Source of the DNA: Pseudomonas sp. GOM6
GTDB lineage: Bacteria > Pseudomonadota > Gammaproteobacteria > Pseudomonadales > Pseudomonadaceae
NCBI RefSeq assembly: GCF_029537485.1
Contig: NZ_JARPUS010000008.1
Span: 124,001-188,000, forward strand
Reading direction: 5' to 3'
Length of the DNA stretch: 64,000 bases
A program made the position numbers and the translations under genes. Under the pieces are notes generated by a model that was not told the origin of the DNA, did no database searches, and worked only from the letters and a program-made list of their open reading frames with translations. This document shows, in pieces, positions 53,759-60,720 of the stretch; within the stretch, counting starts at the first letter, position 1, and each line of letters begins with the position of its first letter.

Positions 53759-54321
53759 CCCATGCACTCCCGCAGTGCTGTGAGGCTGCGCTTGATCCAG
53801 GCCTTCACCGTGCCCAGTGGCGTACCCAGTTTGTGGGCGATTTCCGCGTGCGAGTAACCCTCGACATAGGCATGCACGATGCACTCGCGGCGCTCGGGCT
53901 CAAGTTGCTGCAGGCAGCCGTCGAGGCGGCCGCTGTGCATCAGCGCGTCCGTGGCATCGGTCTGCGCCAGCGCCTCATCGTCGGCGGCTGGCGGCAGCTC
54001 CCTGGCGTGGTCGCGTACGAAGTTCAGGGCCAGGTGCCGGGTGATGCTGTAGATCCAGCCGCGCGCGCTGCCGCGTTTGGCGTCGAAGCTGCCGGCAGCG
54101 GCCCAGACCTTGATGAAGGTGTCGTGCACGATGTCTTCGGCCAGCGCGTGGTCACGCACGATGCGCTTGGCCACGCCCAGCAGGCGGCCGCCCTCATGCT
54201 CGTACAGGCGCTTGAGTGCGTGCAGCTCGCCGCGCGCGCAGGCGCTCAGGCAGGCTTCGTAATCGAACGGATCGGGCTCGGGCAGGGACAAGTTCGGGTC
54301 GCCATTCAGGTTGCTCGGCAA
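53755..54321 (-). CDS. ECF sigma factor
   Basis: A 188-residue sigma factor: region 2 from RGELHALKRLYEHEGGRLLG to RIVRDHALAEDIVHDTFIKV (residues 30-72), DNA-contacting GSARGWIYSITRHLALNFVR, and region 4 ERRECIVHAYVEGYSHAEIA to TPLGTVKAWIKRSLTALREC (to residue 187). It is distinct from AlgU. The start is a TTG at 54321, with no nearby ATG in frame, and is uncertain. Promoter recognition and inducing signal are unknown; a DUF3455 gene lies upstream. Confidence 0.88.
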   Translation of the reverse strand: MPSNLNGDPNLSLPEPDPFDYEACLSACARGELHALKRLYEHEGGRLLGVAKRIVRDHALAEDIVHDTFIKVWAAAGSFDAKRGSARGWIYSITRHLALNFVRDHARELPPAADDEALAQTDATDALMHSGRLDGCLQQLEPERRECIVHAYVEGYSHAEIAHKLGTPLGTVKAWIKRSLTALRECMG

Positions 54322-54411
54322 TGCGCCGGCATTGGGTCAAGGGAGCCTAGACGACCCCGCGCGAGGTCGGCCAGGCCCGTGATGCAGCGCGAAGCTTTAT
54401 CTTCCCTCTCC

Positions 54412-54484
54412 CGTTTACGGGAGAGGGGGTGGGGGAGAGGGTCGAAAACCGAGAAACTGCTCAGCACTTCCCCTCTCCCTAAGG
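54412..54484. repeat. CCCTCTCCC inverted-repeat element, copy 2
   Basis: TTCCCTCTCCCGTTTACGGG followed by GAGAGGGGG and, to the right, CCCCTCTCCCTAAGGGG. It matches copy 1 at 45199-45302 in its paired CCCTCTCC blocks and in the CTCTCCCGTxxACGGGAGAG core. It lies between the sigma factor and DUF3455 genes. Confidence 0.8.
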
Positions 54485-54553
54485 GGCGTCATGCTGCTCG
54501 CGCCAGCTGACGCGTGTGTGAGCAGTCTGACGCCCAGGCTCAAGTGCTTTAGC

Positions 54554-55090
54554 CTATTTGGCCGTCCAGAAGATGTAGTCCGCCTGGTACTTCACCACCT
54601 GCGACTCACCTTTGTTGGCGCTGGTGCAGGGTGTGCCCGGCGCCACGCCGCCCTTGAGCGCCACGCGCTGGATGTAGGTCACGCCCTCCATCGCGCCTTT
54701 GCCCTCGGCAGGATTGGCCTTGACCAGCTGGAAGGGAATGCTGCCTGGCGAGGAGGGCGCCACGGCGAGCTGGGTGCCGGTGATCTTCGAGCCATCCAGT
54801 GCCTGCCAGGTGGCCGGCGGGCCGTAATAGGTGCCGACCTGTTTGCCGCTGCGATCGTTCAGCGCAGCTTTGGGGCCGACGAAAACCCATTCGGTCTGGT
54901 CGGCGGCGTCGGCCTTGGCGCGGCACTCGTAGGTGATTTCGCCGACCCCGACCGTTTCCAGGGCCACTTTGTTGCCCTCGGGCACCTGGATGCTGGCAGG
55001 CACGTCCATCGCGACCACCGGCAGCGCCGCCAGCAGGCAGGAGGCGGCCAGGGAAGTGCCGGTACGGCGAAGCAGAGATTTAGCGTTCAT
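54554..55090 (-). CDS. DUF3455 exported protein
   Basis: A 178-residue secreted protein with signal peptide ending LPVVAM and the DUF3455 pattern: VPEGNKVALETVGVGEITYE, LNDRSGKQVGTYYGPPATWQ and GGVAPGTPCTSANKGESQVV. Function unknown. It lies upstream of an ECF sigma/anti-sigma pair on the same strand, a pairing seen often enough to suggest it belongs to that regulon. AGGAG precedes ATG 55090. Confidence 0.85.
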   Translation of the reverse strand: MNAKSLLRRTGTSLAASCLLAALPVVAMDVPASIQVPEGNKVALETVGVGEITYECRAKADAADQTEWVFVGPKAALNDRSGKQVGTYYGPPATWQALDGSKITGTQLAVAPSSPGSIPFQLVKANPAEGKGAMEGVTYIQRVALKGGVAPGTPCTSANKGESQVVKYQADYIFWTAK

Positions 55091-55191
55091 TCGATTCGCT
55101 CCTGAAAAGTAAAATCAGCCAGGCGACCACGAGGTCGCTGTACTGATTACCCGCCAGGGGGCGATCTGGATGCAGCCGGCGATAAATATTT

Positions 55192-55824
55192 TCAGGGCTT
55201 GGGCGGAGTAATGCCCATCGACACATAGATGCTGGTAAAGCGGTCCATGCCTATTTCCGCCGGCTTGACCCATTCCACCGGCACATACAGCAGGCCGCCG
55301 CCCACCGGCACCGGCGCGCTTGGTACCAGGATGGCGTAGTAGTCGCGGCCGTCGATCTGCAGCGGCTCGGGGTTGGGACGCAAGGCCAGCACGGCGGCAC
55401 CGTCGCCACCGAAGAAGCACCACACCGGGCTCATGGCGGCCAGGTCGGCGCTGTCTTTCTGGTCCAGCAGACCGACGAAGCGATCCGCCAGCCCATACAG
55501 ATTGCCCAACAGCGGAATGCGCCGCAGCGTGCGGTCGGACAAACGACGCAGCGGGCCCTTCAACCCCAGCTGCACGGCCAGCCCCAGCGGATACAGCGCC
55601 GCCAGCAACACCAGGGTGCCCAGCAGCCAGGCCAGCAGGTGGCTGCTGACGAAGGGGTGGCCCAGCTCGGCAAACAGCCTGCCGACAAAGCTGCCAGGGC
55701 CGACCAGGGTGTTGAGCAGGCTCACCAGCCAGGCCAGAAAGGCCAGCGACAGGGCCAGTGGCAACAGGGCCAGCAAACCGGCCAGCCAGGTGGTGGCGAT
55801 GGAGTTGAAGCTGCGTCTGAACAT
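55192..55824 (-). CDS. DUF502 membrane protein
   Basis: A 210-residue protein with two membrane helices (TTWLAGLLALLPLALSLAFL and LLAWLLGTLVLLAALYPLGL) and the DUF502 soluble part RIPLLGNLYGLADRFVGLLD followed by GGGLLYVPVEWVKPAEIGMD. DUF502 proteins are widespread and uncharacterised. ATG 55824 is selected; the extra upstream residues are not conserved. Confidence 0.85.
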   Translation of the reverse strand: MFRRSFNSIATTWLAGLLALLPLALSLAFLAWLVSLLNTLVGPGSFVGRLFAELGHPFVSSHLLAWLLGTLVLLAALYPLGLAVQLGLKGPLRRLSDRTLRRIPLLGNLYGLADRFVGLLDQKDSADLAAMSPVWCFFGGDGAAVLALRPNPEPLQIDGRDYYAILVPSAPVPVGGGLLYVPVEWVKPAEIGMDRFTSIYVSMGITPPKP

Positions 55825-56032
55825 GGGCGGGCTCCTGTGGCGGCCGGCTAGGCTATGACAATCCGCCATCGGCGCCTATCCGCAAATGCACGCTGAACGA
55901 GGCGCGCGACAATCTCGCACGGGCTCAGGCTTCGCCACTCATTCGCTGAGCGCAGTACCTGTAATGGCAGGCGTGGCGCTTGGACTGGCGGCGATTCTTC
56001 TGGCGATGTTTACCCACCTCGCCCAACCTACG

Positions 56033-56884
56033 TCAGCTCCGCTGCGGTGCCTGCTTGTTCACTATCACCAGCGCGATGCCGCCGAGGATGGCCAGCGAGG
56101 CCAGCGCCAGGCGCAGGCTGATGGCCTCGCCGAGAAACACCACGCCGGCCAGCGCAGCGATCACCGGCACGCTCAGCTGGATGGTGGCCGCCGTGGTGGA
56201 TCGCAGCAGCGGCAGCACGCGATACCACAGGGCGTAGCCCAGCCCGGAGGTGATCGCCCCCGAGGCGATGGCATAGAGGACGCCGGCCAGGTCCAGCGAC
56301 GTGTCGCGGTACATCAGCAGGCTCAACACCACGGCGAACGGCACCGCCAGCAGGAAATTGCCCGCCGTCACGGCGGTCGGGTCGCTGGCGCCCTTGCCGC
56401 GCAGCGAATACACGCCCCAGGCCACCCCGGCCAGCAGCATCAACAACGAGCCGAACAGCGGCGGCGCGGAAAGCCCCGGCAACAGCAACCCGACCAGGCC
56501 CGCCAGCGCCACCGCCAGGCCGCACAGCTGCAACGGCCGCATGCGCTCGCCACGGTACATCGCCCAACCGAGCATGGTTGCCTGTACCGCACCAAACAGC
56601 AGCAACGCCCCGGTGCCGGTTGGCAGGCTCAAATAGGCATAGGAAAAGCCCGCGGCATACAGGAACAGCATCGCCGCCGACAGCCAGCTGCCTTGCCGAG
56701 GGCCATGCTTGGCCTTGGCCCTGACCAACCCTCCCAGCACCAGCGCGCCGGCGAGCAGACGAATGCCGGTGAAGCTGGCGGCATCGATGGCGCTCTGCGC
56801 CAGCGCCAGCCGGCACAGCACCGAGTTGCCGGCGAAGGCGAGCAGAGTAAGGAGGGTCAGGGTGAAGAGCTGGGGAGTGGGCAT
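56033..56884 (-). CDS. EamA/DMT-superfamily transporter
   Basis: A 283-residue drug/metabolite exporter with ten hydrophobic segments in two EamA repeats (LTLLTLLAFAGNSVLCRLAL near residue 8; LLMLLAGVAWGVYSLRGKGA near 148). Substrate unknown. ATG 56884 is used; the upstream in-frame extension would run into the degenerate attC region and is rejected. It marks the left flank of the cassette cluster. Confidence 0.88.
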   Translation of the reverse strand: MPTPQLFTLTLLTLLAFAGNSVLCRLALAQSAIDAASFTGIRLLAGALVLGGLVRAKAKHGPRQGSWLSAAMLFLYAAGFSYAYLSLPTGTGALLLFGAVQATMLGWAMYRGERMRPLQLCGLAVALAGLVGLLLPGLSAPPLFGSLLMLLAGVAWGVYSLRGKGASDPTAVTAGNFLLAVPFAVVLSLLMYRDTSLDLAGVLYAIASGAITSGLGYALWYRVLPLLRSTTAATIQLSVPVIAALAGVVFLGEAISLRLALASLAILGGIALVIVNKQAPQRS

Positions 56885-56924
56885 TGAATATGAGCCTGGG
56901 GCAAGAGCGACGGCCGAATTATTC

Positions 56925-57005
56925 AGCGTTTGCCAAGACGCGGGTTTTAGCCGGTCCCGAGTGCGTGAAGTGAACGGCTTGAATTGCGAGAGGGCGCTCG
57001 ATATC
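56925..57005 (-). other. Degenerate attC site (cassette 1 end)
   Basis: On the plus strand the block TTTAGCCGGTCCCGAGTG (18 bases) is identical to the centre of the attC at 58247-58324 and is followed by the matching GAA-rich GTGAAGTGAACGG segment. The outer core sites are poor: no clear GTTATGN remains. It lies just after the stop of the ORF ending at 57010, the expected place of its attC. Confidence 0.65.
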
Positions 57006-57009
57006 AAAC

Positions 57010-57375
57010 TTAATAACCATATTGGCTCATGTCTTCTGTAAAAGACTTTGTGAGTCGCTCCCGACAATCAGACTCGTTTGCGCTCTCCCACTCACCGCCA
57101 TAGGTTTCGCTCATTGAAAGGCAGAATGTACGCCTGAATTCCTCCCAATGTAGTTTGGCTTCCTTTAGGTTTTTTAAGGCGCCTTTACCATCCCGGCCAG
57201 GCTCCTGCTCGGCCTCTTTCACTAATTGAGCAAACTTTATGTTCATGGCGTGCTCAGTTGCTTTCCAACGTTCGAGACGGGCTTCAGCGTATTCAGCCTG
57301 CGATAAGGCAAAAGCTGAACCAGACACGAGAAAAATAAGCGCAGCTATTACTTTTTCTGTGCAAGACCATGCCAT
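57010..57375 (-). CDS. LprI/DUF1311-like exported protein in an integron cassette
   Basis: A 121-residue protein with signal peptide MAWSCTEKVIAALIFLVSGS, then AFALSQAEYAEARLERWKAT, probably exported. The LKEAKLHWEEFRRTFC segment matches the WxxFRxxxC motif of DUF1311/LprI lysozyme-inhibitor-like proteins, as does the broken gene two cassettes away. The start at 57375 lies 14 bases from an attC core, and the stop is followed by a degenerate attC, the layout of a gene cassette. Base composition is lower in GC than its neighbours. Confidence 0.75.
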   Translation of the reverse strand: MAWSCTEKVIAALIFLVSGSAFALSQAEYAEARLERWKATEHAMNIKFAQLVKEAEQEPGRDGKGALKNLKEAKLHWEEFRRTFCLSMSETYGGEWESANESDCRERLTKSFTEDMSQYGY

Positions 57376-57388
57376 AGCGGATAGCACC

Positions 57389-57463
57389 CTATAACGGTTG
57401 GTTAGGGGCGGGCTTTAGCCCGTCCCAGTGAGCGAAGCGAACGGTTTTAACCAATTGTTATGA
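57389..57463 (-). other. attC recombination site
   Basis: Read on the minus strand: TCATAAC, arm AATTGGTTAAA, hairpin core containing GAGCGAAGCGAAC (plus strand), arm CCCCTAACCAACC, then core GTTATAG. 75 bases from core to core. Inner arms pair (TAACAATTGGTTA with TAACCAACCGTTA). It follows the ORF stop at 57466 by 3 bases. Confidence 0.9.
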
Positions 57464-57465
57464 AT

Positions 57466-58242
57466 TTACGTGGCGCATGATGATTTTAGATATTTGTCTA
57501 AATATTTTTTTACGATACCGCAAGCTGGGAATATATCTTTTTCATATTGCGCCATTAATACCCATGATAGGTAGCGCGTATATAGCGACGCAAAGGTTGA
57601 AAACTCAATAGCCTCATTAATTCCGTTTTCACTAAAAGTGAATGCCGACTCTGGTCCGCCATGGACGCATGATGATAGCTCAGAATAGCGAGGCAAAACT
57701 GCATTTAATATAGGTAAAGACTCTCCCTTATTTATTCTTTCGGATATATAGAAAGTCATGCTCTTGTAGGTAAATTGCTCTGTTCTTTTTTTAATTTGGC
57801 TCGCTGACGACTCGTTTGAGATAATGCCTAGGCCTTGTAGCGTTTCTAGTGCTGATTTAATGCTAGATATGCCTAGCATTTTATAAGTCTGAGAAAGAGC
57901 CTTAGCATAATCGATTTTTTCTTGTTGTCCGCCAAATACCCAGTAATCAATGCCTATTTCGTCGTTGCTATTTTCGACGGTTTTCATCCATAGATATTGA
58001 AATTTAAGAAATTGCTCAATTGATGAGCGAAACAAAATATTTAATGAGTAATATTCTTCTGCTTTTGCCAGCTCAAATATCCCTATGCGTAAGCTTTCAA
58101 TTTTGGGGATAAATGATGTTGTAGAGAAGATTGATAGTGGCTTGTCAGTTTCTTTAAGATTTTCTAAAAATTTAGATATAGTTTCTATGTGGGGATCTAT
58201 TTCTCCAGCTAAATCATTAAGTAGTTTTTCGGTTTTTTTCAT
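57466..58242 (-). CDS. Unrecognised AT-rich protein in an integron cassette
   Basis: A 258-residue soluble protein without signal peptide. Its base composition is strikingly AT-rich relative to the flanks. The N-terminal half is helical (MKKTEKLLNDLAGEIDPHIE); LNILFRSSIEQFLKFQYLW near residue 87 and SELSSCVHGGPESAFTF near 195 recall the Arg/Glu and His positions of DUF5677/HEPN-like families, a weak resemblance. Its ATG is 4 bases from the attC core at 58247 and its stop 3 bases from the next attC, so it is a complete cassette gene. Function unknown; defence is possible. Confidence 0.8.
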   Translation of the reverse strand: MKKTEKLLNDLAGEIDPHIETISKFLENLKETDKPLSIFSTTSFIPKIESLRIGIFELAKAEEYYSLNILFRSSIEQFLKFQYLWMKTVENSNDEIGIDYWVFGGQQEKIDYAKALSQTYKMLGISSIKSALETLQGLGIISNESSASQIKKRTEQFTYKSMTFYISERINKGESLPILNAVLPRYSELSSCVHGGPESAFTFSENGINEAIEFSTFASLYTRYLSWVLMAQYEKDIFPACGIVKKYLDKYLKSSCAT

Positions 58243-58246
58243 ATTG

Positions 58247-58324
58247 TCATAACGTTAGGTTAAGGGGCCGTCTTTAGCCGGTCCCGAGTGAGCGAAGCGA
58301 ACGTGCTTGAACCGCTTGTTATGC
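58247..58324 (-). other. attC recombination site
   Basis: On the minus strand it opens GCATAAC, continues AAGCGGTTCAAGC and closes CCCCTTAACCTAAC with core GTTATGA. 78 bases. The central block shares GAGCGAAGCGAAC with the attC at 57389-57463 and TTTAGCCGGTCCCGAGTG with the degenerate site. It separates the broken DUF1311 cassette from the AT-rich ORF. Confidence 0.9.
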
Positions 58325-58346
58325 CTTTGCACAATTTTTATTGTAG

Positions 58347-58765
58347 TCATGAGTCGCAGCCAAGTTGGATATTGTTAAGTTGATTAACTCTTTCATTGTT
58401 AAACTCTGTTACGCAGGCTTCAAAGAATAATTGCCCTTGTGCCGTGGGGTTTTGAAATGCGCTGGAACTTACAGAGCGTAAGTTGCATTCGCTTTTTCTA
58501 AAGGCAAGCCATTTTTCCTGAGTGTCAGTTAGCAGGGCGCTGTCTCGCTTGACCTTAGATGATATGCGTTTAAACGTGGTGTCTAGTGCTTCTTGAGACT
58601 CACTATGGAAATGCTCTATACAGTTATATGTGCGCAGACTGTCAAATTAAAGCACTTTTCTGGCGAGTCGGCCGAGAACTCAATGCCGCTGACATTTTCA
58701 AAATAGCCGCTAGCGTAGATGCTTGGTGATAATGCAAGGGCTGCAATAATTGCGAGTAGCTTCAT
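58347..58765 (-). pseudogene. Frameshifted LprI/DUF1311-like cassette gene
   Basis: The frame starts at ATG 58765 with signal peptide MKLLAIIAALALSPSIYASG and stops early after CAHITV. A +2 frame continues from near 58645 with RTYNCIEHFHSESQEALDTT, then LLTDTQEKWLAFRKSECNLR and ends at TGA 58347. WxxFRxxxC and six further Cys mark DUF1311/LprI. Joining the frames restores one domain, so a one-base deletion or equivalent near the join is the simplest cause. 419 bases, not a multiple of 3. Confidence 0.8.
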
Positions 58766-58783
58766 GGTTCGTTTCTTAATGGC

Positions 58784-58790
58784 GCATAAC
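58784..58790 (-). other. Lone attC/attI core site
   Basis: On the minus strand GTTATGC, 18 bases before the ATG of the broken DUF1311 gene. It is the same core heptamer as in the attC at 58318-58324 and marks the start of the first cassette. No matching inverse core was found to its right, so this may be an attI or a decayed attC. Confidence 0.6.
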
Positions 58791-58915
58791 ATGCTTTGCT
58801 TCGTATCAAAGCCTTGATTTTTCTCGCCACGGGTGCGGCCAGCGGAGCGTGCCGGCAGAACTGAAAAATGACAGGCAATGAAACGCAGCGGTTTTTCCCG
58901 ACGCTACTGTCTTGC

Positions 58916-59443
58916 TTATGGGCTGTCCACAGCGCTTTCCCTCAGGAGTTGGTCAGGGTCAAGGTAGAAGATTTTCTTCCACCCCTGGGTGCTGTTGTCC
59001 CAGCGCCAGGGGTAGGGCAGCAGGGTGACGATGGCGTAGTGCAGGTGGGGTGGTTTGCCACGGGCGTTGCCGGTGTCGCCGACGCGGCCGAGTGGGGTGC
59101 CGGGCAGTACGGGTTGGCCGGGCAGGGCGCTGTAGTCGGCGAGGTGGGAGAAGTAGTGCAGGCGCCATTGGGGGCCGAGCATTAGCAGTACGTTGCCGCC
59201 GATGCCGAGTTCGCCGCGGAACAGCACCAGGCCGTAGGTAGGGGCAACGACCGGGGTGCCGTGGCGGGCGAAGATGTCGATGCCCTTGTGGGTGCCGGAG
59301 CGGCCCCAGGGTTCGAACCAGAAGCTTTGCGGGTTCCAGTCACGCGGGCTGGCGCCCTGTACCGGCACCTGTAGCCACTGCGGGGCGAGCAGCCAGGCCA
59401 GCAGCAGGGCGATGAGCAGGTGGCGTTTACGTAGCTTGTTCAC
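58916..59443 (-). CDS. M23-family metallopeptidase (peptidoglycan endopeptidase-like)
   Basis: A 175-residue protein with an N-terminal signal anchor (LLIALLLAWLLAPQWLQVPV) and an M23 LytM-like zinc peptidase core: SGTHKGIDIFARHGTPVVAP (HxxxD) and LGRVGDTGNARGKPPHLHYA (HxH). Zinc ligands appear complete, so it may cleave peptidoglycan cross-links. GTG start. It bounds the cassette cluster on the right. Confidence 0.85.
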   Translation of the reverse strand: MNKLRKRHLLIALLLAWLLAPQWLQVPVQGASPRDWNPQSFWFEPWGRSGTHKGIDIFARHGTPVVAPTYGLVLFRGELGIGGNVLLMLGPQWRLHYFSHLADYSALPGQPVLPGTPLGRVGDTGNARGKPPHLHYAIVTLLPYPWRWDNSTQGWKKIFYLDPDQLLRESAVDSP

Positions 59444-59470
59444 GGGGCGGCATCCTTGCGCGGAGGTGTG

Positions 59471-60469
59471 TCAGTTTTCCTGGGCGCGGTAGGCGCCGGG
59501 GGTGAGGCCTGTCCATTTCTTGAAGGCGCGGTGGAAGGCCGAGGGCTCGGAGAAGCCGAGTTGTTCGGCCAGGGCCTGGATGGAGAGTTCGTCACGGCCC
59601 AGGTGGTAGATGGCCAGGTCGCGGCGCAGGTGGTCCTTGAGTTCCTGGAAGCTGGAGCCTTCTTCGCGCAGGTGGCGGCGCAGAGTTTGCGGGCTGATGT
59701 GCAGCTGGCTGGCGACGCTGTCCAGGTCGGGCCAGTGGGCGCAGTCGCGGCCGAGCAGGCGGCGGATGCGGCTGGTCAGGCTGTCGCCGCCATCGGGGCG
59801 GGCCAGCAGGTCGGCGGGCGAGTGTTCGAGGAATTGCTTGAGGGTGCGTTCGTCCTGTAGCAGCGGCAGGGCCAGGTAGCGGCTGTGGAACAGCAGGCTG
59901 GTGCTGGCGGCGTCGAAGCGCCGTGGGCAGGGGTAGAGCAGGTCGTACTCGGCGCTGTGGGCCGGCTCGGGGTAGGCGAACGTCGCTTCATCGAGGCGGA
60001 TGCGCTGGCCAATCAGCCAGCTACCGAGGCGGTGCCAGATCACCAGCAGGCTTTCGGTGAGGAAGTGATCCGGGTCCCACAGGGCTGAGCTGTCGATGCT
60101 CAGGCGTACCTGTTCGCCCTCGTGCTGCAGGGCGACGCGCGGGGCATCGGGGAACAGTCCGTAGAACAGCATGCCGCGCACCAGGGCTTTCTCCAGGCTG
60201 CGGCAGTGGATGATGGCGTGGCACATCATGGCGAAGGTGCCGCGCTTGCTGCGGGTGTGGCCGAAGCCCATGTATTCGTCGTCGAGCAGCGCCCAGAGGC
60301 CTTGCAGCAGGCGGGTGAACTGTTCCGGCGCCAGGCGGGCGCGTGGCTCGGCGAGCAGCGCGGGCTGGATGCCCACCTCGGCAAGCAGGGCGCTGTAATC
60401 ACAGCCCTGGCGCTCGGCGCCGCGCAGGGCGGCGCGGATGAAGTGGCTGGCGATGGTGCGTTCGCGCAT
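59471..60469 (-). CDS. AraC-family transcriptional regulator
   Basis: A 332-residue regulator with an N-terminal ligand/dimerisation domain of the AraC-Arabinose_bd type (GRRDYSAL... region; CDYSALLAEVGIQPALLAEP) and a C-terminal double helix-turn-helix: LDSVASQLHISPQTLRRHLR near residue 248 and SIQALAEQLGFSEPSAFHRA with FKKWTGLTPGAYR at the end. Target genes unknown. ATG 60469 is used; upstream frame extension has no ribosome site. Confidence 0.87.
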   Translation of the reverse strand: MRERTIASHFIRAALRGAERQGCDYSALLAEVGIQPALLAEPRARLAPEQFTRLLQGLWALLDDEYMGFGHTRSKRGTFAMMCHAIIHCRSLEKALVRGMLFYGLFPDAPRVALQHEGEQVRLSIDSSALWDPDHFLTESLLVIWHRLGSWLIGQRIRLDEATFAYPEPAHSAEYDLLYPCPRRFDAASTSLLFHSRYLALPLLQDERTLKQFLEHSPADLLARPDGGDSLTSRIRRLLGRDCAHWPDLDSVASQLHISPQTLRRHLREEGSSFQELKDHLRRDLAIYHLGRDELSIQALAEQLGFSEPSAFHRAFKKWTGLTPGAYRAQEN

Positions 60470-60601
60470 GGGCTGGCTCGTCAAGGGCGTGGCCGGATGG
60501 TAGGCGCTGGGGCGGGAAGGGGACAAGCGGCGTTGCCGGCAGGCCCGTGCCCTGCGCGAGAGGCGGGTGTGGCGTGGATTCCTGGCGATGAGCCAGAAGC
60601 A

Positions 60602-60666
60602 TCGCGACTGAAGTCGCTCCCACAGGCATAGGCCGGGGCATGTGTGGGAGCGGCTTCAGCCGCGAT
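60602..60666. repeat. REP-type palindrome pair
   Basis: Two facing units: TCGCGACTGAAGTCGCTCCC at 60602-60621 and GTGGGAGCGGCTTCAGCCGC at 60644-60663. Both belong to the Pseudomonas REP sequence class (GGGAGCGGCTTCAGCCGCGA). They lie downstream of modC. Confidence 0.85.
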
Positions 60667-60720
60667 TGGCGCCACTTGAACGTGCCGTGGACCGGGTTCT
60701 GTTACGCACAGCAGGAACTG

